Source of the DNA: an uncultured Steroidobacter sp.
GTDB taxonomy: Bacteria > Pseudomonadota > Gammaproteobacteria > Steroidobacterales > Steroidobacteraceae
Length of the DNA stretch: 17,152 nucleotides
Reading direction: 5' to 3'
Assembly: GCA_946478975.1 (NCBI GenBank)
Contig: CAMLEO010000139.1
Location: 1 to 17,152 of the forward strand
The notes below the pieces were generated by a model. It saw only the letters and a program-made list of their open reading frames with translations, was not told the DNA's origin and ran no database searches. How positions within the stretch are numbered: the first letter of the stretch is position 1; each line of letters starts with the position of its first letter. The translations under genes and the position numbers were made by a program. Shown here one piece after another: positions 1 through 8,266 of this stretch.

Positions 1-1237
1 CGATAGCCTCGACAACCTTTCTTTCGCCATCTACATAGACGGCCTCTTCGACCTGTTTTGCGGAAGAGACCAACGCGCTCTTTCCCATGCGTCGCATCTC
101 GCGCGCCAGCAACGATCTGGGCGTTCCGGTGAGATGAGCAAAATCGGCCCACTGGAACGGCGTGATCTGCGGCAGCAGGAATTCATCGCCGTACGCCATC
201 GCCAGTTCGTGATCGATGCTGTCGTACTGAGCCACGCTGACGAGATCGTAGAAAGGCGCGAGCCACAAGCCGTCGCGCCGGCAGAAGAAAGAGACATTCT
301 TGCCGTGCGCATCGCTATTGCCGATCAAATAGTTGAACAGCGCCCACCGCAACAGAGCGAGTCGCGTCACGGCCTTCTGCACCGTGTATTCAGCTAGCGA
401 AAACAACCGCGGGAAGTTGACTCCATCGCGAATCTGACGCACGTCCCGGCCGGATCCGAAGTTGCGCTCATATTTGTATGAGACGGGGAAATTGAGCGCC
501 TGGCACGCATCGATGATGTGCAATCGTCGAACCAGCCCCGCCTCTTGAATCCTGTCGAATCGATCGACGACGAGCACAGGCTCAGGCAGCCGCAGAATCG
601 ATACACGCGCAGCGACCAGCCCCAGGCGAGCCGCGAGCGACATGCAGAAGTGCTCGTTGGCCACGAGCATCGGCAGCCGCGTTTCAGCAGGCTCGGGCTT
701 CAGGATATGCGTGGATGCCAGCTCGCCTTCGACGAGATAGAAGCGGCCGCTGTCCTGATACACCGCGAGCTTGTCTTGATAGCCGGCGATCGACATGCGA
801 ACCCGGCCGTCCCACACCATGAATGGGAGTTGTGCCCGCTCATTGATTCGCTGTCGAAGCTCCTCGCGACCGATTTCGCGCGTCGTCGAGCGACCAGAGG
901 ACAACCCGGCGTTTTCCCGCAGGAACGAGAGCGCGCCGGATGTTTCCTGCCCCAATTCCCGAATCAATCCATAAATGTTGTTCTTGGAGACCTGGTTGGT
1001 CGTTGATACCACATCAAGCGCTCGACCTTCGGGCAACAGATTCTCTAGAAAGCGACGGACGGTGCTCGAAGCAGCGGGCTGCCCCAGCATCGATATGTGC
1101 GGCGAGATCGAGTAGGAATCCGGAAGCGAAGCCCACTCTGGGGCGTACTCGAACGAGAAGACTTCATCCAGCGATTCGTAGCCGAGCTCGCCGACCTGAT
1201 GGGCTCCGTCGAATACCTTGAGCGCATGGAAAGTCAT
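1..1237 (-). CDS. hipA: HipA-family serine/threonine kinase toxin (partial, runs off left edge)
   Basis: Toxin half of a HipBA type II toxin-antitoxin module. In E. coli, HipA phosphorylates glutamyl-tRNA synthetase and causes growth arrest and persistence; the target here is unknown. The frame is open without interruption from ATG 1237 to base 1 (412 residues; E. coli HipA has 440), so only a short C-terminus is missing. Visible motifs are the ATP-binding loop MSIAGYQDK (148-156), whose Ser149 aligns with the E. coli autophosphorylation serine 150; the catalytic loop GNSDAHGKN (306-314) with Asp309; and the metal-binding PFYDLVS (328-334) with Asp331. The N-terminal subdomain (about 1-105) contains LLPEGRALD, usual in HipA. 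The start overlaps the hipB stop (ATGA at 1234-1237), so translation is probably coupled. The catalytic residues look intact, so I infer an active kinase. Confidence 0.93.
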   Translation of the reverse strand, partial: MTFHALKVFDGAHQVGELGYESLDEVFSFEYAPEWASLPDSYSISPHISMLGQPAASSTVRRFLENLLPEGRALDVVSTTNQVSKNNIYGLIRELGQETSGALSFLRENAGLSSGRSTTREIGREELRQRINERAQLPFMVWDGRVRMSIAGYQDKLAVYQDSGRFYLVEGELASTHILKPEPAETRLPMLVANEHFCMSLAARLGLVAARVSILRLPEPVLVVDRFDRIQEAGLVRRLHIIDACQALNFPVSYKYERNFGSGRDVRQIRDGVNFPRLFSLAEYTVQKAVTRLALLRWALFNYLIGNSDAHGKNVSFFCRRDGLWLAPFYDLVSVAQYDSIDHELAMAYGDEFLLPQITPFQWADFAHLTGTPRSLLAREMRRMGKSALVSSAKQVEEAVYVDGERKVVEAI

Positions 1238-1488
1238 GAGCCATCCGCGGCCTGCGACTTGGGGAGGATCGCCATGACCAACCCCAAACCGTCCAGCACT
1301 TTGAGCAAACGGTCGCTGCTCACTCCGGAATGACCGTTTTCCAGGCGCGAGAGCAGATCCACCGAAACTCCGCAAAGGGCCGCAGCGTCGTCGATCCGCA
1401 GCCCGCTCAATCGCCGCTGGGCGCGGATGAGCTTGCCCAGATCCTCCACCGAGTGGACGAGTGTTTCGGAATTTCGGAAACTGGCCAT
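1234..1488 (-). CDS. hipB: HipB-family antitoxin / XRE transcriptional repressor
   Basis: Small (84 aa) helix-turn-helix protein of the XRE/Cro-C1 class, first gene of the hipBA operon. HipB proteins bind operators in their own promoter and sequester HipA. The HTH spans roughly residues 17-71: LIRAQRRLSGLRIDDAAALC, then VSVDLLSRLENG as recognition-helix region, and SDRLLKVLDGLGL, all standard XRE spacing. The C-terminal tail is short (ILPKSQAADGS), as in HipB. The ATG start at 1488 has a possible Shine-Dalgarno GAGGTGGG, but it lies 15 nt upstream, which is long. An in-frame GTG at 1449 is possible but has no Shine-Dalgarno and would trim the 13 residues that overlap an operator copy. The stop overlaps the hipA start. 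Autoregulation is inferred from three operator-like palindromes around the promoter. Confidence 0.9.
   Translation of the reverse strand: MASFRNSETLVHSVEDLGKLIRAQRRLSGLRIDDAAALCGVSVDLLSRLENGHSGVSSDRLLKVLDGLGLVMAILPKSQAADGS
1464..1480. promoter_or_regulatory. hipBA operator copy 1 (inside hipB codons 3-9)
   Basis: A 17-bp near-perfect palindrome, TTTCGGAATTTCGGAAA, of the form TTTC-N-GAA-T-TTC-N-GAAA. Its outer bases also pair (G1463/C1481). It lies inside the first codons of hipB and begins exactly 50 bp before operator copy 2. Binding by HipB is inferred. Confidence 0.75.
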
Positions 1489-1513
1489 GCTTGGGCTGGC
1501 TAACCCACCTCAA

Positions 1514-1528
1514 TTTCGGAATTTCAGA

Positions 1529-1530
<2 letters not shown>
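1514..1530. promoter_or_regulatory. hipBA operator copy 2 (overlaps the -10 region)
   Basis: TTTCGGAATTTCAGAAA, differing from copy 1 at a single base. It overlaps two bases of the candidate leftward -10 hexamer (1529-1534), so a bound repressor would block the promoter. It is exactly 50 bp from each of the other two copies. Confidence 0.78.
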
Positions 1531-3185
<1,655 letters not shown>

Positions 3186-3189
<4 letters not shown>

Positions 3190-3755
3190 CGGACTGCCTT
3201 TCCGGTCACGCTCAGTGCAACCCGCAAAGCCCGCGTGGCACGACTCGAACGCAATTTCGCGGCCATCACCGTGATGCCGAGACGAGCGGCAATCGATTCG
3301 AAGCTGATGCCGAACACATGATGCAGCAGCCACGGTTCTCGCGTACTCGCAGGCAATGCGGTGAGCGCGTTTTCAACATCGAGTGTTTCGGCGAGCGGCA
3401 CGGCACTCATCGCCAATTCGTTCTCGACATCCCAACCGGCCGATTCGCTCGGTTGCGAGCGGGCCGTCCGCCGGCTGCGCGCCAACACGTTTCGAGCGAT
3501 GCCGAAGACCCAGGGGCGCACCGGCAGCGGCGGCGTATAGGAGCGTCGCGAGCGGTGGATTTCCAGGAATAAATCCTGCGTCAGATCGCGAGCCACGCCG
3601 CGATCGCGATGAGCCCGTGCGAAATAACGGCAGGCCTCCTCGGCCAGGATCGCGAACAGCTGCTGGAACGCGCCGGGATCGCCCGCTTGACAGGCGACCA
3701 TCAGCTCGATCAGCTGACACTCCTGCGCCTGCGTCCTCGATAACGGCTCCGCCAT
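3186..3755 (-). CDS. ECF-type RNA polymerase sigma factor (sigma-70 family), partner of DUF1109 protein
   Basis: 189-residue extracytoplasmic-function sigma factor that would direct RNA polymerase to a stress regulon. Region 2 is visible in the N-terminal half, with the core-binding helix RDLTQDLFLEIHRSR and the -10-recognising PVRPWVFGIARNVL (about residues 56-94). Region 4 is in the C-terminal half, ending FESIAARLGITVMAAKLRSSRATRALR, the -35-binding HTH. I chose ATG 3755 because the protein then starts at normal ECF length; an in-frame extension to 3953 would add a non-conserved arginine-rich leader. No strong Shine-Dalgarno is seen. The stop overlaps the start of the DUF1109 gene. It diverges from the SUMF1-fold gene across 130 bp. 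Regulation by the DUF1109 protein is inferred from the gene pair. Confidence 0.9.
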
Positions 3756-3838
3756 GCGACGAGCGTAGCACCGGCGACGCACAGCTCGAACGACAATATT
3801 TTTCTGCGGCCATGACACCTTTCGCCCGCGCTCGTGAA

Positions 3839-3864
3839 ATAACCACGGAAAGCCCGCCATCGCA
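3839..3864 (+). promoter_or_regulatory. speculative ECF promoter ahead of the SUMF1-fold gene
   Basis: ATAACC (3839-3844), a 16-nt spacer, and CGCA (3861-3864) resemble the GTAACC / CGAA type of site that I recall for SigF-NrsF systems. It is two mismatches from that remembered consensus, and I have no score for it. It would start transcription about 15 nt before the SUMF1-fold start codon. Confidence 0.2.
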
Positions 3865-3885
3865 GGCGGCGCGGAGAATGCGACG

Positions 3886-4923
3886 ATGCCACGGAGTGTC
3901 GAGGCGCAGCGGAAAGTGCTGCTGAGCGTATTGATGTTGTTTGCTTCGAGCACGCCGGCAGCGGATGCGCTTCAGGACTGCCCCGACTGCCCGCGCATGA
4001 TCGTGATTCCCGGGGGAACATTCACCATCGGCTCGCCCGAGAACGAACCGGAGCGGAAAAAATCCGAGGGCCCGCGCCACGAGATCAAAGTTACATCATT
4101 CGCCATCGGCGAGACGGAAGTGACTCGGGGTCAGTATGCGATCTTCGTGAAAGAAACGCAGCGCGAGGCGCATGGCTGCTTTACTTTCGGCTTCAACCAT
4201 CCCGCCAGCCTCGTGTTCAGCGATCAACTGACGCAGGAGCAGATGGACCCTCACGCCTCGTGGCGCAATCCCGGTTTTGAGCAGACAGATAAACATCCGG
4301 TCACGTGCATTTCGTGGCAGGACGCGAAGGACTATGCGCAATGGCTGGCGCACAAAACCGGCCGCGCCTATCGCCTGCCCAGTGAAGCGGAGTGGGAATA
4401 TTCCGCGCGCGCGGGCACCACCTCGACTTTCACCTGGGGCAGCGACGAAGAAGATGCCTGCCGGCATGCAAACGTCGGTGACCCGAGCCTGCTGCGCGCG
4501 AATCCGATCCTTCGTGAACAGGTCGAGACGGCGCTGCGCACTGGACAGTTGAACTTACGATTCGTGCATTGTGACGACGGCAGTCCGTACACCGCAGCCG
4601 TGGGCCGCTACCAACGCAACGCGTTCGGCCTGTACGACACGATCGGCAATGTTTGGGAGTACGTCGCAGACTGTCGGCAGGAATCTCTACCCCAGAGCGG
4701 GCTCGCGCAGGTGGAACCCTCGTGCGAGTTTCGTCGCGTGCGCGGCGGCTCTTGGGACGACTCTCCTCCAGAGCTGCGGCCGGCTCGACGAAGCCGCGTC
4801 AAGCCGGATGTGCCGAGGAATGATGGGGGATTTCGGCTGGCGCGCGATCTGACGGCCGCCGAGATCGCAGGTCACTTATCGGACCATGCCGCGAGCTCGT
4901 TGCCGGCGGGATCCTCGAAGTGA
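3886..4923 (+). CDS. secreted SUMF1 / formylglycine-generating-enzyme-fold protein lacking catalytic cysteines
   Basis: 345-residue FGE-sulfatase (SUMF1) domain protein with an N-terminal signal peptide (basic RK then VLLSVLMLFASS; cleavage near 25). Typical fold markers are DCPDCP (31-36), MIVIPGGTFTIGS (38-50), ETEVTRGQY, HPVTCISWQDAKDYAQWL, YRLPSEAEWEYSARAG, FGLYDTIGNVWEYVADC, RVRGGSWDDSP and DGGFRLARD. The two redox cysteines that true formylglycine-generating enzymes carry just after the GGS motif are absent (here GGSWDDSPPELRPARR), so sulfatase activation is unlikely; many such proteins have other or unknown roles. The start is supported by GGAGA 8 nt upstream. It diverges from the ECF sigma gene, so it may be a regulon target (inference). 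The last 17 codons run antisense into the VOC gene beyond the fold's usual end. Confidence 0.88.
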   Translation: MPRSVEAQRKVLLSVLMLFASSTPAADALQDCPDCPRMIVIPGGTFTIGSPENEPERKKSEGPRHEIKVTSFAIGETEVTRGQYAIFVKETQREAHGCFTFGFNHPASLVFSDQLTQEQMDPHASWRNPGFEQTDKHPVTCISWQDAKDYAQWLAHKTGRAYRLPSEAEWEYSARAGTTSTFTWGSDEEDACRHANVGDPSLLRANPILREQVETALRTGQLNLRFVHCDDGSPYTAAVGRYQRNAFGLYDTIGNVWEYVADCRQESLPQSGLAQVEPSCEFRRVRGGSWDDSPPELRPARRSRVKPDVPRNDGGFRLARDLTAAEIAGHLSDHAASSLPAGSSK

Positions 4924-5231
4924 AAGCGCCGCCCGCCAGGAAACGAAAAGATGTCCCGCGTCAGCTTGCCGCCAGCAGCAGTGACTTTCTGGCGCGTGCT
5001 GTCGAGATCGCGCACGTAGATGACAACCAGCGGCTTGCTCGGCCGATGGGCAGGATCGGCATTGATCCCGCTGGCCAATCCGCTGCCTTTGATGTCGACG
5101 TAATCGTCGCCCCAGTGCTCGTACGACCAGCCAAACGCATTCGAGAAAAATGCCTTGGCACGCTCGAGCGAGGCGATGTCGTCGGCGGGGAACTCGATGA
5201 AATCGATGTGATTCCCGGTTTTCGTCGGCAC
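4872..5231 (-). CDS. VOC-family (glyoxalase/bleomycin resistance-like) protein
   Basis: 119-residue single-domain vicinal-oxygen-chelate protein. It starts KTGNHIDFIEFPADDIASLE, followed by AKAFFSNAFGWSYEHWGDDY, PLVVIYVRDLDSTRQKVTAAGG and the characteristic close FHFEDPAGNELAAWSDK. These match the small VOC subgroup often annotated as glyoxalase-like; the substrate cannot be read from sequence. The start codon is GTG at 5231 with no clear Shine-Dalgarno. It begins 8 nt after the stop of the large GGDEF/EAL gene on the same strand, so it is probably translated from the same mRNA. The 3' end overlaps the SUMF1-fold gene by 52 bp; because the C-terminal DPAGNELAAW is the conserved family end, this frame is the older one in the overlap. 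Confidence 0.88.
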   Translation of the reverse strand: MPTKTGNHIDFIEFPADDIASLERAKAFFSNAFGWSYEHWGDDYVDIKGSGLASGINADPAHRPSKPLVVIYVRDLDSTRQKVTAAGGKLTRDIFSFPGGRRFHFEDPAGNELAAWSDK

Positions 5232-5239
5232 GATATAAA

Positions 5240-7966
5240 TCAGAATGCGGCTTCGCTGCCAGCGGCGAGCTTCATCACTCGCTGCGGGGTTGCGATGCCA
5301 TAGCCTTGGGCGTAGTCGACGCCCAAGCTGCGGAGCATTTCGATGATCTCGACGTTCTCGGCGAACTCGGCAATGGTCTGCTTGCCGGTGAGATGACCGA
5401 TTTCGTTGATCGAGCGCACCATCTCGCGATCGATCGGATCGTGCAGGATTTCTTTGACGAAGCTGCCGTCGATCTTCAGGAAGTCGACCGGGAAATGTTT
5501 CAGGTAACCGAACGAGGACAGGCCGGTGCCGAAGTCATCGAGCGCGAAGCGGCAGCCCAGATCCTTCAGCGCGTGAATGAAACGATTGGCCTGCGAGAAG
5601 CTCGCGATCGCCGCGGTCTCGGTGATCTCGAAACAGATCTTCGAAGCATCGATGCCGCTGCGATGGAAATGATCGATGACGAACGGCAGGAACTTGTCGT
5701 CGCCCAAACTTTGACCCGACAGGTTGATGGAGCACAGCTCCAGCTTCTCGCGCTCGTCCGCTTCGGACACGAGCCAGCGCAGCGCATGCTCGATCATCCA
5801 GCGATCGATGTTCGGCGTGAGGCCGTAGCGCTCCGCCGCGACGATGAACTGATCGGGCGCGACGATCTTGCCCGCCTCGTCCCGCATGCGTAACAGCAGC
5901 TCGTAGTGCAGCCCGGTGCCTGCATTCTGCTGCAACGGTTGAATGACCTGGCGGAAGATTTCGAAGCGACCGTCTTCGAGCGCATTGTTGATGCGCGCGG
6001 CCCATTGCATTTCGCGGCGGCGACGCATCAGGTCGATGTCATTTTCCTGGAAGCTGTAGATACGATTGCGACCGCTTTCCTTGGCCGCCGCGCAGGCGCT
6101 GTCCGCTGCTGAAATCAGCGACGCGACATCTTCGTTCTCCGGCGACACCGGCACCACGCCGATGCTCGCGCCGAGACGGAACGTGCGCTCTTCCCAAACA
6201 AACTTGTAGTTGCGGATCGCCTCGCGGAGCATCTCCGCGTTACGCACTGCTTCTTCGAGCGAGCAGCTTTCCAGCAGCACGCCGAACTCATCGCCGCCGA
6301 GCCGCGACACGGTATCGCGCCAGCGGATCTTCGATTTCAGCAGCGCACCGACCTGCCCCAGCAACGCATCACCGGCGCTGTGACCGCAGTTGTCGTTGAT
6401 GATCTTGAATTGGTCCAGATCGATGTGACACAGCGCGTACGAGCCTTCACGCGCCTTCGCGCTCTTCAGCGCTCGCTCCAGGCGCGACTCGAACTCGCGA
6501 CGATTCACCAGGCCGGTGAGAATGTCGTGGCTCGCGTGATAAGAGAGCTTGCGATTCAACTCGCGGCTCTCGCTCACGTCGTGGAACACGAGCACGCCGC
6601 CGGACACATTGCCCGCGCCATCGCGAATCGGCGATGCGCAGCTTTCGATGTAAAGCTCATTGCCGTCGCGACGGATCAGCAGCGTCGGACGCACGGATTT
6701 GATGGCTCGCGTGCGACGAATCGCGACCGCCAGCGGGTTCTCCAGCGGCTCGCACGTTTCTTCGTGGAAGCTGCGGAAGATCTCATCGATGATGCGGCCT
6801 TGCGCATGCTCCAGGCGCCAGCCCGTCAGCTGCTCGGCCACCGGGTTCAAATATTCGATGCGGCACTTCGAATCGGTGGTGATCACGCCATCGCCGATCG
6901 ATTGCAAGGTGATCTGCGCGCTCTCCTTCTCCTTGAACAGCGCCTCTTCGTAGAGCTTGCGCTCGGTGACATCGAGATCGACGCCGACGATGCGACGCGC
7001 GCGGCCCAACTCGTCCAGGCGAGCCTTGGCGCGACTTTCGACCCACAGCCACACGCCATCGCGATGACGCAGCCGATGCACGCTTTCAAACAACGGCTCT
7101 TTGCCAGAGAGATGATCGCGTAGCGCGCTGCTCACGCGCACCATGTCATCGGGATGTAACAACTGCTGCCAATCGACCGGGCCCACATCTTCGTCGCTGT
7201 AGCCGAGCATCGCTTTCCAGCGCGGCGAGAACCAGGTCTTTTGCGTGTCGACCTCGAAGTCCCACAAGCCGTCGTTCGCGCCGTGCAGCGCGAGCTCGTT
7301 GCGCTCTTCGATCTGGTGGAAGTGACGTTGATAGCGCAGCCGCTCGATACCGCTTGCGTAGCTGGAACCCAGCAGCTTCAGCATCAAATGCAGATTGGCA
7401 TCCCATGAATCGCGCGGCAGTGTGGAGCACAACGCGATGAACGCCTGCACGCGGCCTTGAATGGCGACGCCGACGATGAGCGATGCGCCGATATGCAACG
7501 ACGCCAGGCGCGCCGCTTCCGGCGCGAGCTCGCGCCGGGGACGACTGGTGTCGCGAATCTCGATGATGCGCAGATGGCCGAGCTTGCTGCGCAAATACGG
7601 CAACCGCTCCAGCGGCTCGCCGTGAAATACGATCGGATTGAAGGTCGCGAACAGGCTGCTCGCCGAAACCACGTGCTCGATGCTGTTACCGGTTTCATCG
7701 AAGGTCGCGATCAGGATTGCGTCGAGCCCACCGGCCTCGCGCAGCGCTTCGAGGTTATGTCGCAACAGCGGATCGTCGCGCTCGGAGGCGAGATTCTGAA
7801 AATCGATCGCCGCCTTGGTGAGCAGAACATCCAGGCCCACTTTCGCGCGGCGCGAGCGAGCGGCGAAGAGCGTATCTCCGCTCGGCGTGCCCACCAGATG
7901 TTCTGTCGGATTACTTGCCACGAGTTGCGCGGTTCGACGATGCGTTAACGTCAAGCACGCAGACAC
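5240..7966 (-). CDS. GAF-like / PAS / PAS / GGDEF / EAL cyclic-di-GMP signalling protein
   Basis: 908-residue bifunctional cyclic-di-GMP enzyme with no membrane segment. Order: GAF-like sensor (about 45-210), PAS_3 with PAC end VDLDVTERK (222-338), PAS (345-470), GGDEF (475-640), EAL (655-900). The diguanylate cyclase site is intact (RLGGDEF, 555-561), with inhibitory RxxD (Arg548, Asp551) five residues before it. In the phosphodiesterase domain the EAL signature reads ELL (689-691) but keeps the metal glutamate; Asn748, Glu780, Asp810-Asp811 (LDDFGTG), Lys831, Glu867 and Gln887 are all present, so hydrolysis is plausible. The ligand of the sensor domains is unknown. The start is uncertain: GTG 7966 gives the longest frame, with GAAGGG about 13 nt upstream; TTG 7954 and GTG 7921 are alternatives. 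A VOC gene follows 8 nt downstream. Confidence 0.93.
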   Translation of the reverse strand: MSACLTLTHRRTAQLVASNPTEHLVGTPSGDTLFAARSRRAKVGLDVLLTKAAIDFQNLASERDDPLLRHNLEALREAGGLDAILIATFDETGNSIEHVVSASSLFATFNPIVFHGEPLERLPYLRSKLGHLRIIEIRDTSRPRRELAPEAARLASLHIGASLIVGVAIQGRVQAFIALCSTLPRDSWDANLHLMLKLLGSSYASGIERLRYQRHFHQIEERNELALHGANDGLWDFEVDTQKTWFSPRWKAMLGYSDEDVGPVDWQQLLHPDDMVRVSSALRDHLSGKEPLFESVHRLRHRDGVWLWVESRAKARLDELGRARRIVGVDLDVTERKLYEEALFKEKESAQITLQSIGDGVITTDSKCRIEYLNPVAEQLTGWRLEHAQGRIIDEIFRSFHEETCEPLENPLAVAIRRTRAIKSVRPTLLIRRDGNELYIESCASPIRDGAGNVSGGVLVFHDVSESRELNRKLSYHASHDILTGLVNRREFESRLERALKSAKAREGSYALCHIDLDQFKIINDNCGHSAGDALLGQVGALLKSKIRWRDTVSRLGGDEFGVLLESCSLEEAVRNAEMLREAIRNYKFVWEERTFRLGASIGVVPVSPENEDVASLISAADSACAAAKESGRNRIYSFQENDIDLMRRRREMQWAARINNALEDGRFEIFRQVIQPLQQNAGTGLHYELLLRMRDEAGKIVAPDQFIVAAERYGLTPNIDRWMIEHALRWLVSEADEREKLELCSINLSGQSLGDDKFLPFVIDHFHRSGIDASKICFEITETAAIASFSQANRFIHALKDLGCRFALDDFGTGLSSFGYLKHFPVDFLKIDGSFVKEILHDPIDREMVRSINEIGHLTGKQTIAEFAENVEIIEMLRSLGVDYAQGYGIATPQRVMKLAAGSEAAF

Positions 7967-7983
7967 GCGGACTCAACGACCCT

Positions 7984-8181
7984 TCACTCTTCTTCTCGCG
8001 GATCGCGGTGTTCTCGCGAACTTCCCGCTCCGCTGACTGATTCGCCAAGCAGGCCGAGACAGTCATTCAGGGCGTCCTCCCAGGCCAAGAACGTCGTCGC
8101 ACCGATGAACGAATAATGAATGGCGACGCGACGACCGGGCGATTGTGGCACAGCAAAATATGCGATGAAAGTCACAGACAA
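7984..8181 (-). CDS. possible small hypothetical protein (weak)
   Basis: A 65-codon leftward frame ending 17 nt before the GTG start of the GGDEF/EAL gene. The first 45 residues look protein-like (FIAYFAVPQSPGRRVAIHYS, then a stretch ending in AWEDALNDCLGLLGE), while the last 18 are charged and low complexity. The start would be TTG 8181 or GTG 8175, neither with a Shine-Dalgarno, and third-position GC is lower than in the neighbouring genes. I do not recognise a family. It may be a leader peptide, a decayed gene or chance. Confidence 0.2.
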   Translation of the reverse strand: MSVTFIAYFAVPQSPGRRVAIHYSFIGATTFLAWEDALNDCLGLLGESVSGAGSSREHRDPREEE

Positions 8182-8186
8182 TATCG

Positions 8187-8207
8187 AATCGGCGTCAGAC
8201 GCCGATT
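8187..8207. repeat. perfect 9-bp inverted repeat, 3-nt loop
   Basis: AATCGGCGT, loop CAG, ACGCCGATT. No T-run on either strand. It could be a protein-binding site or an RNA hairpin downstream of the GT2 gene. Confidence 0.5.
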
Positions 8208-8238
8208 GGCGACATAATTTCTTTCATCCTTTGCATAG

Positions 8239-8258
8239 TCTGACCGCCCAAGGTCAGA
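8239..8258. terminator. 7-bp inverted repeat just after the GT2 stop, possible weak terminator
   Basis: TCTGACC, loop GCCCAA, GGTCAGA. It begins 8 bp beyond the stop of the leftward GT2 gene, the usual place for a transcription terminator, but lacks a T-run in that direction. Confidence 0.3.
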
Positions 8259-8266
8259 TTATTGAC

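Larger units (their letters stand above)
7967..8266. other. sparse 300-bp region between the GGDEF/EAL and GT2 genes
   Basis: No confident gene. The region is locally AT-richer than its surroundings (around 8205-8270). It holds two inverted repeats (8187-8207 and 8239-8258), one possible small leftward reading frame (7984-8181), and presumably the promoter of the leftward GGDEF/EAL gene, for which I see no convincing hexamers. Confidence 0.5.

Noticed and set aside
1..1237. hipA as a broken pseudogene
   Set aside because: Only short overlapping frames are complete within this end of the window, which at first suggests decay. Direct reading shows one continuous HipA frame from 1237 to the edge, with all motifs intact.
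6380..7123. 247-codon rightward frame inside the GGDEF/EAL gene
   Set aside because: Antisense to conserved PAS and GGDEF sequence, with no domain or ribosome site of its own.
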